In this document: positions 53,501 through 62,690 of the stretch, piece by piece
Layout of the letters: each line of letters begins with the position of its first letter
Position numbering within the stretch: the stretch's first letter is position 1
Source: Ichthyophis bannanicus
Taxonomy: Eukaryota; Chordata; Amphibia; Gymnophiona; Ichthyophiidae
Reading direction: 5' to 3'
Length of the DNA stretch: 64,000 nucleotides
Assembly (NCBI GenBank): GCA_033557465.1
Contig: CM066032.1
Span: forward strand, 55,340,955 to 55,404,954
Made by a program: the position numbers and the translations under genes
The notes under the pieces: generated by a model
Databases searched by the model: none
Seen by the model: the letters and a program-made list of their open reading frames with translations, nothing else
What the model was told of the DNA's origin: nothing

Positions 53501-56068
53501 ATCATGAGACAGTTGAGAGCAGATTACGAAAAGAAATGCATAGCTGACATGGAGAAAGAAGAGCTGCAGGAGGCTGGCATGCGGGAGGAATTATTTAAAG
53601 TGTTTTGCCAATTTCTTACGGAGTTTGATAAAAATTATGATAAACTTGAAAAGATGGATATTTTCACCAGTACAGATAAACATCTTCTAGACACTAATTT
53701 TGGGTGTTACAAGGATAAAATGGATTATCAAACAGCTCTGAATGCATTAAAGGAGACCTGGGCCTTGTGGCTAACACTCCATGAGAAAGACATTGATAAC
53801 CATTCAAATTTAGATGAACTAAAGGAAAAGCTCTGCGAAGTTCTCATGACAAAGAAGGACGAGCTCCTGGCAGGGAAATCCAATAACTACCATGACTTTG
53901 TTAAGTTGGCAATGGACCGTATGTACTTACACACTGGAGACAAAGACAAAGATTATGGAGCATTAACCTACTGGGAGAAAGCAGAGAGCACCGATCCAGT
54001 GTATTGTGCCATCTCACGCTACAATCGTGCATATATTACGGTTAACCTGAGAAACAATGGCTACATACAGAAAGCTATTGATTTATTGAATGACACCCAG
54101 AAAACCCTAAATATCTTCATTTCTGAACAGACCAACACAATAGTAGCTTGTCAGATCTCCAGCATTGCACAGTTTGAACCACACAGTAAAAAGGAACCCA
54201 ACTTCACAAAGCAAATGCAAACTCGAATGAGCCTGTTCAAATCCTTTCTTGATTTTAATAAGAAATCTGTCCAAAAGTTAACAGAACTTCAGGAGGCAGG
54301 AGATGAGGCAATCACTAAAGATATGGCTGTTTTCTCACTGTCTGATCGCCATGACTACATAACAACAGAAGAACTCACCACACTGTATAAGATGGGCCTG
54401 TCCTTTGTCTTTGAGGTAGAGAAGAAGCCGCAGTTCTGCATTGATGCTCTTGTCTGTGCTATCCTTGGGGCACTGCAGGTTCTAGCTGGTGTCCTAGTGT
54501 GTGCCTTTTCTTTTGGGACAGCCACTCAGTTAGGCATGGCAGTGATAATGGAAGGTGTTGCTGACTTGATCAATGGGGTAGTTGGTATGGCAACAGAATC
54601 CTTTGATTGGGCAGAATGGGCCTGTGCTAAATCCCTCAGCATTGGATTGTCCATAGCGACTGCAGGCTTTAGTACGGTTGCAAGCATTAGTAAGACCGTA
54701 TACCAGACAACAAAAAGTCTTCTGACAGGAGCCAAAACCTTTGCATCTCTGGCAGATGATATCATCCAACAGGGAAAGGTCATCTTCACATCCGTCAAAG
54801 ATAGTGTCCAATCAGCCATCTCTTCAACTACCAAAGAGTCCCTGTCCCAATCCCTGAAGGAACTGACAGTGAGCACTACTGTAAGGACAAACCTCATACA
54901 GGCTGCTAAATTTGCAGGTCAGGAAACGCTCAAACTGGCAGCAACAACAGCCTTAGCATTTGCAGTGGACGAGGGGCTACAAGTCACATTCAAGTATATT
55001 CTTTTGAGTAATCTGAGACAGACAGTAGAAAATGCAATCAATGAAAATGCCACAATTAAGAAATATCTAATAAAGTTTATCATCATCCAATCAGCGCCTG
55101 AAAATGCCTTCTCAAAAATCAAACTGAAAGGTACTGCTAGTAGGTTTGTATACCGCGTTTCCAAAGGTCAAAGCAGTTCACGTGGAACGCAAGCAGACCA
55201 AACCAGTGAACGCTCGAACTATTTTGGTACAGACAAAGAAGGCATGAAGAGCCTAATTGAAGAGGTCTGCAGATCGGCTGTTACTGAAGTCACAAATGAT
55301 TTTGAAACCTTCGGTAACATAATGACTACACTGGAACCTATGGCAGAAACAGCACTGTCAGTGATGAAGGAAGCGAACCTTAGCGGAACGAAACTAAAAC
55401 GTATTGAATTTGCTAAACAACTTGTTAGCAATTTAGATAACTTACTGCAGATTGTGAATGCCATACCTACTAAACACATCATTGACGACAGAGTGGTGCC
55501 TTTCTTTGTTAAACAAATTGATGCAATTCCCAATGCAGATGCCTATAAGGAAAATGAGCAGGGTGAGAGTGAGGAAGTAGTAAAGCTGCAAAAGGAATTG
55601 CTGGAAGCAATTGTCGAAGAATTGTTGAAGGCATTCTCAGAAGTACTCGCAGGTCGTTTGACAGCACAAGTTAGTATATTAGTCAACAGAGAGCTGGGAG
55701 AGTATGTCACGAACAAAATAAGCACGATTGTGGGAAGCAATAAAACAGAACGATTCTTTGCTGATCAAACACACAGGCAAGAAATGAAAAAGCTGAAACC
55801 TGGGGAAGGAAAACAGACGCTAACAGAGGACGAACAGAAGGACTTTGATGACTACGTGAAGAAGCTACAAGATGAGACGCGTCCGGCCACAGAACTGGAT
55901 CTGAATATTCTCACCAAAAGCGACCTGCTCCAGGGGAAGACAGTCAAGATCCTTGTGGTTGATGAAAACCAGAAAATGCTCTCCACTGAGACATATCCCG
56001 GAAACGACAGCTCCGCAGAGACCATCACACTGCAGCTTACCAAAGTGAGAGAGCAAACAGGAAGGTAA
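50543..56068 (+). CDS. SecA-like DEAD motor protein, large single exon
   Basis: Predicted ATP-driven motor related to bacterial SecA; its partner in an animal cell is unknown. Residues are counted from ATG 50,609. 1-300 are helical, of unknown family. The SecA-type first ATPase lobe has 'ATGEGKST' (Walker A, K322), 'VYGTVSNF' (about 397) and 'IVDEVD' (Walker B, D431/E432). The SecA-specific 'RWGDGLQQ..E.K' is at 725 and 'GVSGT' at 769-773. The second lobe has 'TNLGGRGTDF' (894-903) and the arginine-finger motif 'GRTARKGNPG' (934-943). A TPR-like stretch follows (about 1100-1180), then hydrophobic Ala/Gly/Val segments (about 1277-1350) that could enter a membrane, and a charged helical tail. 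The frame is open for 1,819 codons plus 22 upstream codons to the splice acceptor, so the true start lies in an earlier exon. It ends at TAA 56,066, or splices at AG|GTAAGA (56,064/56,065). No SecA C-terminal zinc finger is seen. The SecA homology is certain; the role is not known. Confidence 0.9.
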   Translation, partial: VKAVEEEFNQLLNANSIQEDSSMASCDIRKRMQTLQRQFLMQYFREKNLPVWSLRSLDKALSCQRLSLTETLSFLQAVIQVTVRQEALDIKKTLSYIKTLDDKSRCIILILDVLYRANKTLAWKLSRAIFSELSSTSQEYLCQILFNGIWNLMQAVLFSLQALEATTSQEIVDCILQKVLTYQLHDAVAKHLLTLDEPLDFLQKYIKKEKDKIAPMILNEMKTNKFPTKVMSVLEPVLLKMGRRLPEYWSNIKQINLTDDLKNEGINIVKSLDFENPDEEKLVKVLTGLSIAVQDVTTIVTDAGETLEGYFPRLTQLAALLVLLFSRTEENHGCLLEIATGEGKSTVVAMLAIIHALRGKKVDIITSNPVLARRDKEDWNGLYKMFGLTCSVIPPPGLEECTSSPQRENAIKEAYKADIVYGTVSNFTADILRQEFEKNKTRGDRPFDVAIVDEVDYMTLDSGVQVTYLSHETTGMRHLEQMLAAIWAKVCMCQQIEIAQTGERIWITGAQYFHKAAATAVMGSETSEHFSPQDILMPGLQLGFFTEEDIEKLASKVNEPSSEESKAEDSKIKEIMNKLEPSQQRDLLTVFEEVLDTTVQFECYKVENGRAVSCDTNSTVTHDNKIRMLLLEHGLACTMISEEDLIKATVDQITSQLKFSHDYKPPEKEEKTDKNFLVLPGYLEEYTNNRLKVFVDNALKATLMMQDREYMIESAVDRGKDKTETREYDAIIPVDFRATGILEKNKRWGDGLQQCLEMKHQLAITPLTNVTNFMSNFHFFQRYTKGTGLFGVSGTLGDEAEIEFLRKHFKTSCFTIPKHRYTKKVELPPIQVEGERDVWIKAICDCVKERTREKQWVKGQAVLIVCEDVRTADELQKKLLEYEAVPSSDKITLYTRSDKHNVEGKTFNPGDVIIATNLGGRGTDFQVHKDVNESGGLCVILTHFPKNRRTEKQIFGRTARKGNPGMVQMVLNYEDLEPSYQGQPVEIMRQLRADYEKKCIADMEKEELQEAGMREELFKVFCQFLTEFDKNYDKLEKMDIFTSTDKHLLDTNFGCYKDKMDYQTALNALKETWALWLTLHEKDIDNHSNLDELKEKLCEVLMTKKDELLAGKSNNYHDFVKLAMDRMYLHTGDKDKDYGALTYWEKAESTDPVYCAISRYNRAYITVNLRNNGYIQKAIDLLNDTQKTLNIFISEQTNTIVACQISSIAQFEPHSKKEPNFTKQMQTRMSLFKSFLDFNKKSVQKLTELQEAGDEAITKDMAVFSLSDRHDYITTEELTTLYKMGLSFVFEVEKKPQFCIDALVCAILGALQVLAGVLVCAFSFGTATQLGMAVIMEGVADLINGVVGMATESFDWAEWACAKSLSIGLSIATAGFSTVASISKTVYQTTKSLLTGAKTFASLADDIIQQGKVIFTSVKDSVQSAISSTTKESLSQSLKELTVSTTVRTNLIQAAKFAGQETLKLAATTALAFAVDEGLQVTFKYILLSNLRQTVENAINENATIKKYLIKFIIIQSAPENAFSKIKLKGTASRFVYRVSKGQSSSRGTQADQTSERSNYFGTDKEGMKSLIEEVCRSAVTEVTNDFETFGNIMTTLEPMAETALSVMKEANLSGTKLKRIEFAKQLVSNLDNLLQIVNAIPTKHIIDDRVVPFFVKQIDAIPNADAYKENEQGESEEVVKLQKELLEAIVEELLKAFSEVLAGRLTAQVSILVNRELGEYVTNKISTIVGSNKTERFFADQTHRQEMKKLKPGEGKQTLTEDEQKDFDDYVKKLQDETRPATELDLNILTKSDLLQGKTVKILVVDENQKMLSTETYPGNDSSAETITLQLTKVREQTGR

Positions 56069-56696
56069 GACCTAGAGACAAGCTCCGCAGGGACCATCAC
56101 ACTGCAGCTCACCAAAGTGAGAGAGCAAATAGGAAGGTAAGACCTAGAGACAGGTCCGCAGGGACCATCACACTGCAGCTCACCAAAGTGAGAGAGCAAA
56201 CAGGAAGGTAAGACCTAGAGACAGGTCCGCAGGGACCATCACACTGCAGCTCACAAAAGTGAGAGAGCAAACAGGAAGGTAAGACCTAGAGACAGGTCCG
56301 CAGGGACCATCACACTGCAGCTCACCAAAGTGAGAGAGCAAACAGGAAGGTAAGACTTAGAGACAGGTCCGCAGGGACCATCACACTGCAGCTCACCAAA
56401 GTGAGAGAGAGAGCACAAATAGGAAGAGACAGCTCAGCGGGGGCCATCACATTGCAGCTTGCCAAAGCAAGAGAGAGCACAAAAAGGAAGAGACAACTCA
56501 GCAGGGACTATCACGCTGCAGCTCACCACAACGAGAGAACAAACAGGAAAGTAAGACCCAGAGATAGGTCAGTAGGGACCATCACACTGCAGCTTACCAA
56601 AGTGAGAGGACAAACAGGAAGGTAAGACCAGAGACAGGTTCATAGGGACCTTCACACTACAACTTACCAAAGTCAGAGAGAGAGCACAAACAGGAA
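56005..56696 (+). repeat. 71-bp minisatellite derived from the exon end
   Basis: The unit 'ccgcagggaccatcacactg...cagctcaccaaagtgagagag...caaacaggaaggtaagacctaga' repeats with a 71-bp period (equivalent points at 56,019, 56,091, 56,162, 56,233, 56,304 and 56,375), then more divergent units to 56,696. The first unit is coding: it encodes 'SSAETITLQLTKVREQTGR' at the protein C-terminus. One more unit fragment lies beyond the LINE at 62,621-62,690. Confidence 0.9.
56063..56070 (+). promoter_or_regulatory. Candidate 5' splice donor at the exon end
   Basis: AG|GTAAGA matches the donor consensus well. It overlaps the in-frame TAA stop (56,066-56,068). If used, the exon ends after two bases of codon 1819 and the protein continues. 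The same sequence recurs in most of the following minisatellite units. Confidence 0.5.
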
Positions 56697-57254
56697 ACAT
56701 AGAAACATAGAAATATGATGACAGAAAAAGACCACATGGCCTATCTAGTCTGTCCTTCCATATCAACAACTACAACAGTCCCCTTTTACCTTTAGAGATC
56801 CTCTGTGTTTGTCCCATGCTTTTTTGAATTCAGTTACTGTCCTCATCTCTACCACCTCCACTGGGAGACTATTCCACGGATCCACTACTCTTTCCGTAAA
56901 GAAATATTTCCGCATATCACTCCTGAATCTATCCCACTTCACCCTCATCCCATGTCCCCTCGTAGCAGAACTTGCTTTCAATTGAAAGAGGCTCTCTCCC
57001 TGAACATTTATGCCACGGAGGTATTTAAACATCTCAATCATATCACCTCTATCCCGCCTTTCCTCTAAGGTGTACATATTAAGATCCTTAAGTCTGTCCT
57101 CATATGCTTTATAATGAAGCCCACTAATCATTTTAGTAGCCACCCTCTGCACCGACTCCATCCTGTTCACATCCTTTTGAAGGTGCGGTCTCCAGAATTA
57201 CACACTATACTCCAAATGAGGTCGCACCAAAGACTTATAGAGAGGCATTATCAC

Positions 57255-57596
57255 CAATGTTCCCTCTAATTTTCTGTAGGCTGTGTGCGCATAAAATATC
57301 AGCTGTGTGCAGCTTTTGAAGGAAGGTTAAATTTTTGTGCGCCACATAACGACACTCGGAGATATATACTTTAAAATTTGACTACACGTCAGAATACAGT
57401 ATGTACACCACATTGATTTTAATCAAATTAAATGAAAATAGACAATTACTAAATGAAAGGGGAAATTTCTAGTAATTACAATCATAACTTTTAAATTTTA
57501 AGACGTCTGTGTTGTTTTCTGTCAGAATCAGAGCCATAATTTTTGTGCGCTCTGTTGTAAAGTATGTGCGCTCGCTTGGCGAGGTGTGTGCGCGTG
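57255..57596. mobile_element. hAT-type miniature element in LINE
   Basis: A perfect 8-bp target duplication, ATTATCAC, lies at 57,247-57,254 and 57,597-57,604. It is a 342-bp element starting CAATGTTCCCTCTAATTTT and ending in 'ggtgtgtgcgcgtg'. 'tgtgtgcgc' motifs recur near both ends. No ORF. Confidence 0.75.
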
Positions 57597-57639
57597 ATTA
57601 TCACCTCCTTTTTTCTGCTAGCCATTCCTCTCCGTATGC

Positions 57640-58984
57640 ACCCAAGCATCCTTCTAGCTTTTGCCGTCGCCTTTTCTACCTGTTTAGCTACTTTAAGATC
57701 ATCAGACACAACCACGCCTAGGTCCCGCTCTTCTTTAGTGGACAAAAGTACTTCACCCCCTATACTATATTGCTCCCTTGGATTGCTGCAGCCCAAATGC
57801 ATGACCTTACCTTTTTTAACATTAAATCCCAGCTGCCAAATTCTAGACCATTCTTCAAGCTTAGCTAGATCCCTCCTCATGTTATCTACACCTTCCTGGG
57901 TGTCTACTCTATTGCAGATTTTGGTATCATCCGCAAAGAGGCAAACCCTACCTGACAGCCCTTCTGCTATATCCCTAACAAAGATGTTAAAAAGAATCGG
58001 ACCAAGAACAGATCCCTGGGGCACACCACTGATAACATCCTTCTCCTCAGAGTGAGCTCCATTTACTTGTACTCTTTGTCGCCTCCCACCCAACCAATTT
58101 CTAACCCAAGCAGTAACTTTAGGGTCCATCCCTAGGGTGCTCAGTTTGTTTATAAGTCACCTGTGAGGAACAGTGTCAAAGGCTTTACTGAAATCTAAAT
58201 ACACCACATCTAGAGCTCTCCCTCGGTCCAACTCCCTGGTCACCCAGTCAAAGAAATCAATCAGATTTGTCTGACAAGACCTGCCTCTGGTGAATCCATG
58301 CTGCCTCGGATCCTGTAATCCGCTGGACTCCAGAAACCTCACTATTTTCTCTTTCAGCAGCGTTTCCAATAATTTACTCACCACCGAAGTTAAACTAACC
58401 GGCCTGTAGTTTTCAACCACATCCTTACTTCCGCTTTTGTGTAAAGGCACCACATGAGCCTCTCTCCAGTCCTTTGGCACCACTCCCGACTCCAACGAGG
58501 CATTGAAAAGGTCAGTCAGTGGAGTTGCTAGAATGTCCCCAAGTTCCCTCAGTATTCTAGGGTATATCCCATCCGGTCCCATCGCTTTGTCTACTTTAAG
58601 TTGAGATAGTTTCTCACGAACACAGTCTTCTGAAAATTGTTCAAGATGTCCCTCGCTTCTGTTCCTATTTGTGAGTGTTTTCTGAGATCCTGCTCCTGGT
58701 TCTTCATCTGTGAACACAGAACAAAAATATTTGTTAAGCAATTCCGCTTTATCCTTATCAGCTTCTACATATTCCTCCCCTGCACCCTTGAGTCTGACAA
58801 TACCACTTTTGCCCTTCCTCTTCTCACTATTATATCTGAAAAATGTCTTATCCCCCCATTTTATTGCATTGCCTATTTCCTCCTCCTTTTGAATCTTTGC
58901 CTTCTTGACTACTTTGCTAGCTTCTCTAAGTTTTTCCAAATACAGATGCCTGTCTTCCTCTCTCTGTGATCTCTTGTATTTCAT
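57640..58984 (-). pseudogene. CR1-type ORF2 reverse transcriptase, copy 2
   Basis: 58,157-58,984 has 'MGPDGIYPRILREL', 'FTRGRSCQTNLI' and 'VYLDFSKAFDTVPH'; the frame breaks at 58,156. 57,640-58,129 has '[15 protein letters not shown]', 'FADDTKI' and 'NVKKGKVMHLG'. This copy closely resembles copy 1 (41,361-42,600), with few disabling changes. Confidence 0.83.
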
Positions 58985-59231
58985 TTATTTATTTATTTAT
59001 TTTATTTACTACACACTTATATACCGCTGCTTCCAGCGATCAGCAGCGGTTCGATTCGTCTTTGGGGGATTGTCAATCAAGACTTGTGGGGGGGGGTGGT
59101 ATATACATAGATCTGGGGTCACAGCACACATGATTAGCGTCTTAGGGGATGAATCATACATTCTTACATCTATATATACATGTTTACATTTTTATACATA
59201 TAGCATTTTGTAACTCTCTCGCAGTTGATGG

Positions 59232-59771
59232 TCATAATTGATTGTAATGACATCGGAATAGGTGAGTTTTTAGCTCCTTCCTGAATTTGGTGATGTCCTT
59301 GGTTAAACGCAGCTCACACGGGAGTTGATTCCAGATAGTTGGTGCAGAGAATGAGAAGGCTCTACGACTCGTACTTGCTTTCACTGTTCTGAAGTTGGTG
59401 GGGACTTGCAGGGTGCCCGAGTTGATGGTTCTTCTGTCCCTATTTGTAGTTTGCGTGCTGATAAGTGAGGATAGGAATGATGGGGATATGTTGTTTATTA
59501 GTTTGAAGGTGGTCACTAATATCTTGTATTGTATCCTAGCTGCAATTGGGAGCCAATGTAGCTCTATTAAAATGGGGGTGATGTGTTCAGCGATGCTTGT
59601 TCCCATTATGATCCTGGCTGTCACGTTTTGGGCCATCTGGAGGATATTTAGTGATTTTTTAGGCAGACCTTGTAAGATGGCATTACAGTAGTCTAGGTGC
59701 GGCATAATGAGAGCTTGCGCTACCGACCGAAAATCACCGGGTTCTATTATTTTCCTTAGTGGTTGAATCAC
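59232..59771 (-). pseudogene. L2 ORF2 C-terminal part
   Basis: It encodes 'PHLDYCNAILQGLPKKSLNIL', 'LHWLPIAARIQYKIL' and 'TIWNQLPCELRLTKDITKFR', the conserved C-terminal region of L2-clade proteins after the RT thumb. The RT catalytic domain that should precede it is absent. Confidence 0.82.
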
Positions 59772-59772
59772 T

Positions 59773-60618
59773 CTAAGTGGGCTCTGTTATTAGTTGTTGA
59801 TACCCTAGTTGGGTCATAGCCTCTAGGAAGGTGTTTGCATGTGTGGCTGTCGTTGATGTTAGGTTTAGGTCTCCTAGTATGATCTGGAATTTTTTTGGTT
59901 GCGTTGAGGATATGTTTTCTAATGCAGAGGCAAGAATCTCATGCTGTGGCGAGGGGGGCCTGTATATCAGGCAGATGGATACCGCAGTGTTTTCTACCTT
60001 TAGTAGGTCTATGTCTGTGTTTGAGTTCTGATATGTGCTTATGAGTTGCAGGTTGGCTTTAGCTATTATGAGGATCCCTCCACCCTTCTTGTGGGCTCGG
60101 GGACAGTTGTATAGGTTGTATCCAGGTTTGCTGATCTGGTTTACTATGGCTGCATTGGTGTTGTTGAGCCATGTTTCAGTTATACATAGGATGTCCGGTT
60201 TCTCATCTGTAATGATGTCGTGGATTATGTGGGTCTTGTTCCTGATTGAGCGAGCATTGATAAGGGTGATATTACAGGTTTCATGCAGCACTTGTGTAGC
60301 CTGATTGTTAGCGGTTTGTGTTGGTGGTTGGTTGTGTGTGTGAGCCGATGATGCTTTAGGCCTGTGGTGCCTCTGATTTTTTGTAGGGCTGTTAGTGTAG
60401 GCCCTGTGCTTGAGTGTGTGTGTTACTGTGTCTCTGGTGTGGTAGTATGGTGTGAGTAGGAGAGGTTTTGTCATTTGTATGGTGTAGAGGAGGTAGAATG
60501 TTGTGCATAGGTGTGATTGATATAGGTTTGGATTGAATGTGTAGGCATGGATTAGCGTGAACAGGTATATACCGATGTATAAGATTAGCATCTTCATTTT
60601 TATAGCTATGTAATGCAA
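59773..60618 (-). pseudogene. L2 ORF2 endonuclease domain
   Basis: After an unusual hydrophobic and Thr/His-rich leader, it has 'LINARSIRNKTHIIHDII', 'DILCITETWL', 'KKGGGILIIAK', 'AVSICLIYRPP' and 'IILGDLNL', the ordered APE-endonuclease blocks of L2. The frame ends 'LGYQQLITEPT' at the deletion joint. Nearly all of it is open, which suggests a fairly recent copy before the deletion. Confidence 0.82.
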
Positions 60619-61580
60619 CTTTTCAAAGCTGTTTAGTCCGTCAACTAGATTTGCACCCCTGATAACTATATTTGCAGCAATACCAAGCGTGGGTATCGAC
60701 GGTAAAAGTTGCAGCAGTTAGTATTAGCACGGTTAAGTGTCAACAGTATCAGGCGTACGTTTCAGTAGCAGGTGTACGTTTCAGTAGCAGGTGTACGTTT
60801 CAGGGATATGTAGCAGTATCAGTAATTGTATGAACATTAGCAGCACTATGTAGCAGTATAAACAAATAGCACTATGTAGCAGTATAAACAAATAGCACTA
60901 TGTAGCAGCACTATGTAGCAGTGTAAACAAATAGCACAATAGTAGCAGTATAAACAAAACAATAGCAGCACAATAGTAGCAGTATAAACAGCCAGTATGA
61001 ACATCAGCACTGGTAACAGCGTATCAATAGTATCAGTACTTGGCAATACTAGGATGCAACTGTCGCAATGACGGTGGAAAAGTTGGTGGCAGTTAGCAGT
61101 CCTGGTGTCTTAGGTCAGTAACAAGGTCTTTTCCCAATAACCCTTCACTAAGTCATGGATGTGTTACAGAGTATCGTGTAGCTGTATCTCCTTGGTTGGT
61201 TTCACAGTCAGATTACCACAGTCTCCACAGTCTGATATCAAGTGTAAGTTGGGTCAGATTGAAGGTATTGTTAGCAGTATTATTCCATGTGATCTACTTA
61301 CATGACGTTGGTTCACAGTGCGGTGCGTTGTGCAGTGTGATGCCAGCAGTGTTGATATTCTGCGTTTTGGAGATTCGCCGAGGCCGGGGGAGCTCGAGAT
61401 GCTAGATAGGTGGTGTCGGCGAGCTCATACCCATCTCTGGGGGCTCAAGCCGTGGGTGACTGAGTTCCTGTTGTCGTTATTCTATGGGCCTCACCCGTTG
61501 CAAAGACTTTCTGTGGGGTGGGCCACGCCAATGGCCACCGCCTAACTCAGGCGCGGGCCCGCCAGGCGTGGGCGCGCCCT
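60619..61580 (-). mobile_element. L2 5' UTR region with short repeats
   Basis: Non-coding. 60,735-60,990 contains tandem short repeats, 'cagtagcaggtgtacgttt' (about three times) and 'atagcactatgtagcagtataaac' (several times). 61,300-61,580 becomes GC-rich. It lies between the L2 coding start and the 5' monomers, so it is assigned to the L2 5' UTR by position. Confidence 0.5.
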
Positions 61581-62022
61581 GTAGGGACGCCGCTATTTAA
61601 GGCCCTCTGGGAGCTCTGTTCCTCCTCTCCCACTGCCCCGATTGGGCAGGAGCAACTCCCACTGCCCCGATTGGGCAGGAGTGGAGGTGGTGAGCAGCCG
61701 GGTGTTCTTGCAGCGATGCGGCTCCCTCGGGGTAGGGACGCCGCTATTTAAGGCCCTCTGGGAGCTCTGTTCCTCCTCTCCCACTGCCCCGATTGGGCAG
61801 GAGCAACTCCCACTGCCCCGATTTGGGCAGGAGTAGAGGTGGTGAGCAGCCGGGTGTTCTTGCAGCGATGCGGCTCCCTCGGGGTAGGGACGCCGCTATT
61901 TAAGGCCCTCTGGGAGCTCAGTTCCTCCTCTCCCACTGCCCCGATTGGGCAGGAGCAACTCCCACTGCCCCGATTGGGCAGGAGTGGAGGTGGTGAGCAG
62001 CCGGGTGTTCTTGCAGCGATGC
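61581..62022. repeat. Three ~151-bp tandem units at the L2 5' end
   Basis: Units start with 'gtagggacgccgctatttaagg' at 61,581, 61,732 and 61,884. Each holds two copies of 'cccactgccccgattgggcaggag', in which the minus strand carries CCAAT. The array forms the outer 5' edge of the L2, like the promoter monomers of some L1 families. Confidence 0.8.
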
Positions 62023-62620
62023 ATGAAGGCCTCCCTCTTTTTCTTCACTTTTTCTTCATGAAGGCCTCCCTCTTTTTCTTCACTTTTTCAGCTACTTCTT
62101 TCGAAAACCATAGCGGTCTCCTTTTCCTTTTATCTTTATTTACCATTTTAACAAAAAGGTTGGTTGCCCTTAAAATATCCCCTTTCAGTTTTGCCCACTG
62201 TTTTTCTACATCCCCCAGCTGTTCCCATCCCACTAACGACTCCCTGAGGTATTGGCCCATCTTGGCAAAGTTAGTCTTCCTAAAGTCTAAGATCCTCACC
62301 TTTGAATGGATTCTAACAGCTCTCGTCCTAATACTGAACCACACCATCTGGTGATCACTGGATGCAAAATGATCTCCCACTACAACATCAGAAACACTTT
62401 CACCATTGGTAAGCACCAAGTCCAGTATGGCCCCTTCACGTGTGGGGTTTGTTACCAATTGCCTGAATAGTTCTCCCTGTAGAGAATCCAGGATCTCCTT
62501 ACTTCTAGATGATACTGCAGCAGGAATGTGCCAATCAACATCTGGCATATTGAAATCTCCTATCAGTAGCACTTCCCCTTTCCTAGCAATGCTGCGTATG
62601 TCTTCAATTAACTCTCTGTC

Positions 62621-62690
62621 TCTGGAAGAGACAGCTCGGCGGAGATCATCAAGCTGCAGCTCACCAGAGAGAGAAAGAGAAGGCCAGCAG
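62621..62690 (+). repeat. Remnant of the exon-derived minisatellite
   Basis: 'ggaagagacagctcggcggagatcatcaagctgcagctcaccagag' matches the divergent units at 56,420-56,520 ('aggaagagacagctcagc'). It marks the far side of the LINE insertion. Confidence 0.8.

Larger units (their letters stand above)
58985..62022 (-). mobile_element. L2 LINE with internal deletion and tandem 5' region
   Basis: The 3' end at 58,985 is '(TTTA)n...tatataccgctgcttccagcg'. RT C-terminal coding is at 59,232-59,771, endonuclease coding at 59,773-60,618, a long 5' UTR at 60,619-61,580 and three tandem 5' units at 61,581-62,022. It interrupts the CR1-type LINE between codons of '...REAFM|KYKRSQREE...'. Confidence 0.8.
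56696..62620 (-). mobile_element. CR1-type LINE, second family, copy 2
   Basis: The 3' end 'aacatagaaacatagaaatatg' is at 56,696 and endonuclease coding runs to 62,620. Minisatellite sequence lies on both sides, so the LINE inserted into the array. ORF2 pieces: 56,763-57,170 (C-terminus), 57,491-58,129 (RT palm end), 58,157-58,984 (RT start) and 62,045-62,572 (endonuclease). A hAT element and an L2 LINE are nested within it. Confidence 0.85.

Noticed and set aside
50543..56068. Bacterial contamination as the source of the SecA-like ORF
   Set aside because: The ORF is embedded between vertebrate transposons, has a strong splice acceptor in frame, and its 3' end is continuous with a minisatellite interrupted by a CR1-type LINE. 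Motif spellings are also divergent from bacterial SecA.
60735..60990. CRISPR-like array
   Set aside because: Repeats are adjacent without unique spacers, and the context is a vertebrate LINE 5' UTR.
60846..61046. 66-codon frame rich in 'CYIVLF' repeats
   Set aside because: It is a translation of short tandem repeats in the L2 5' UTR.
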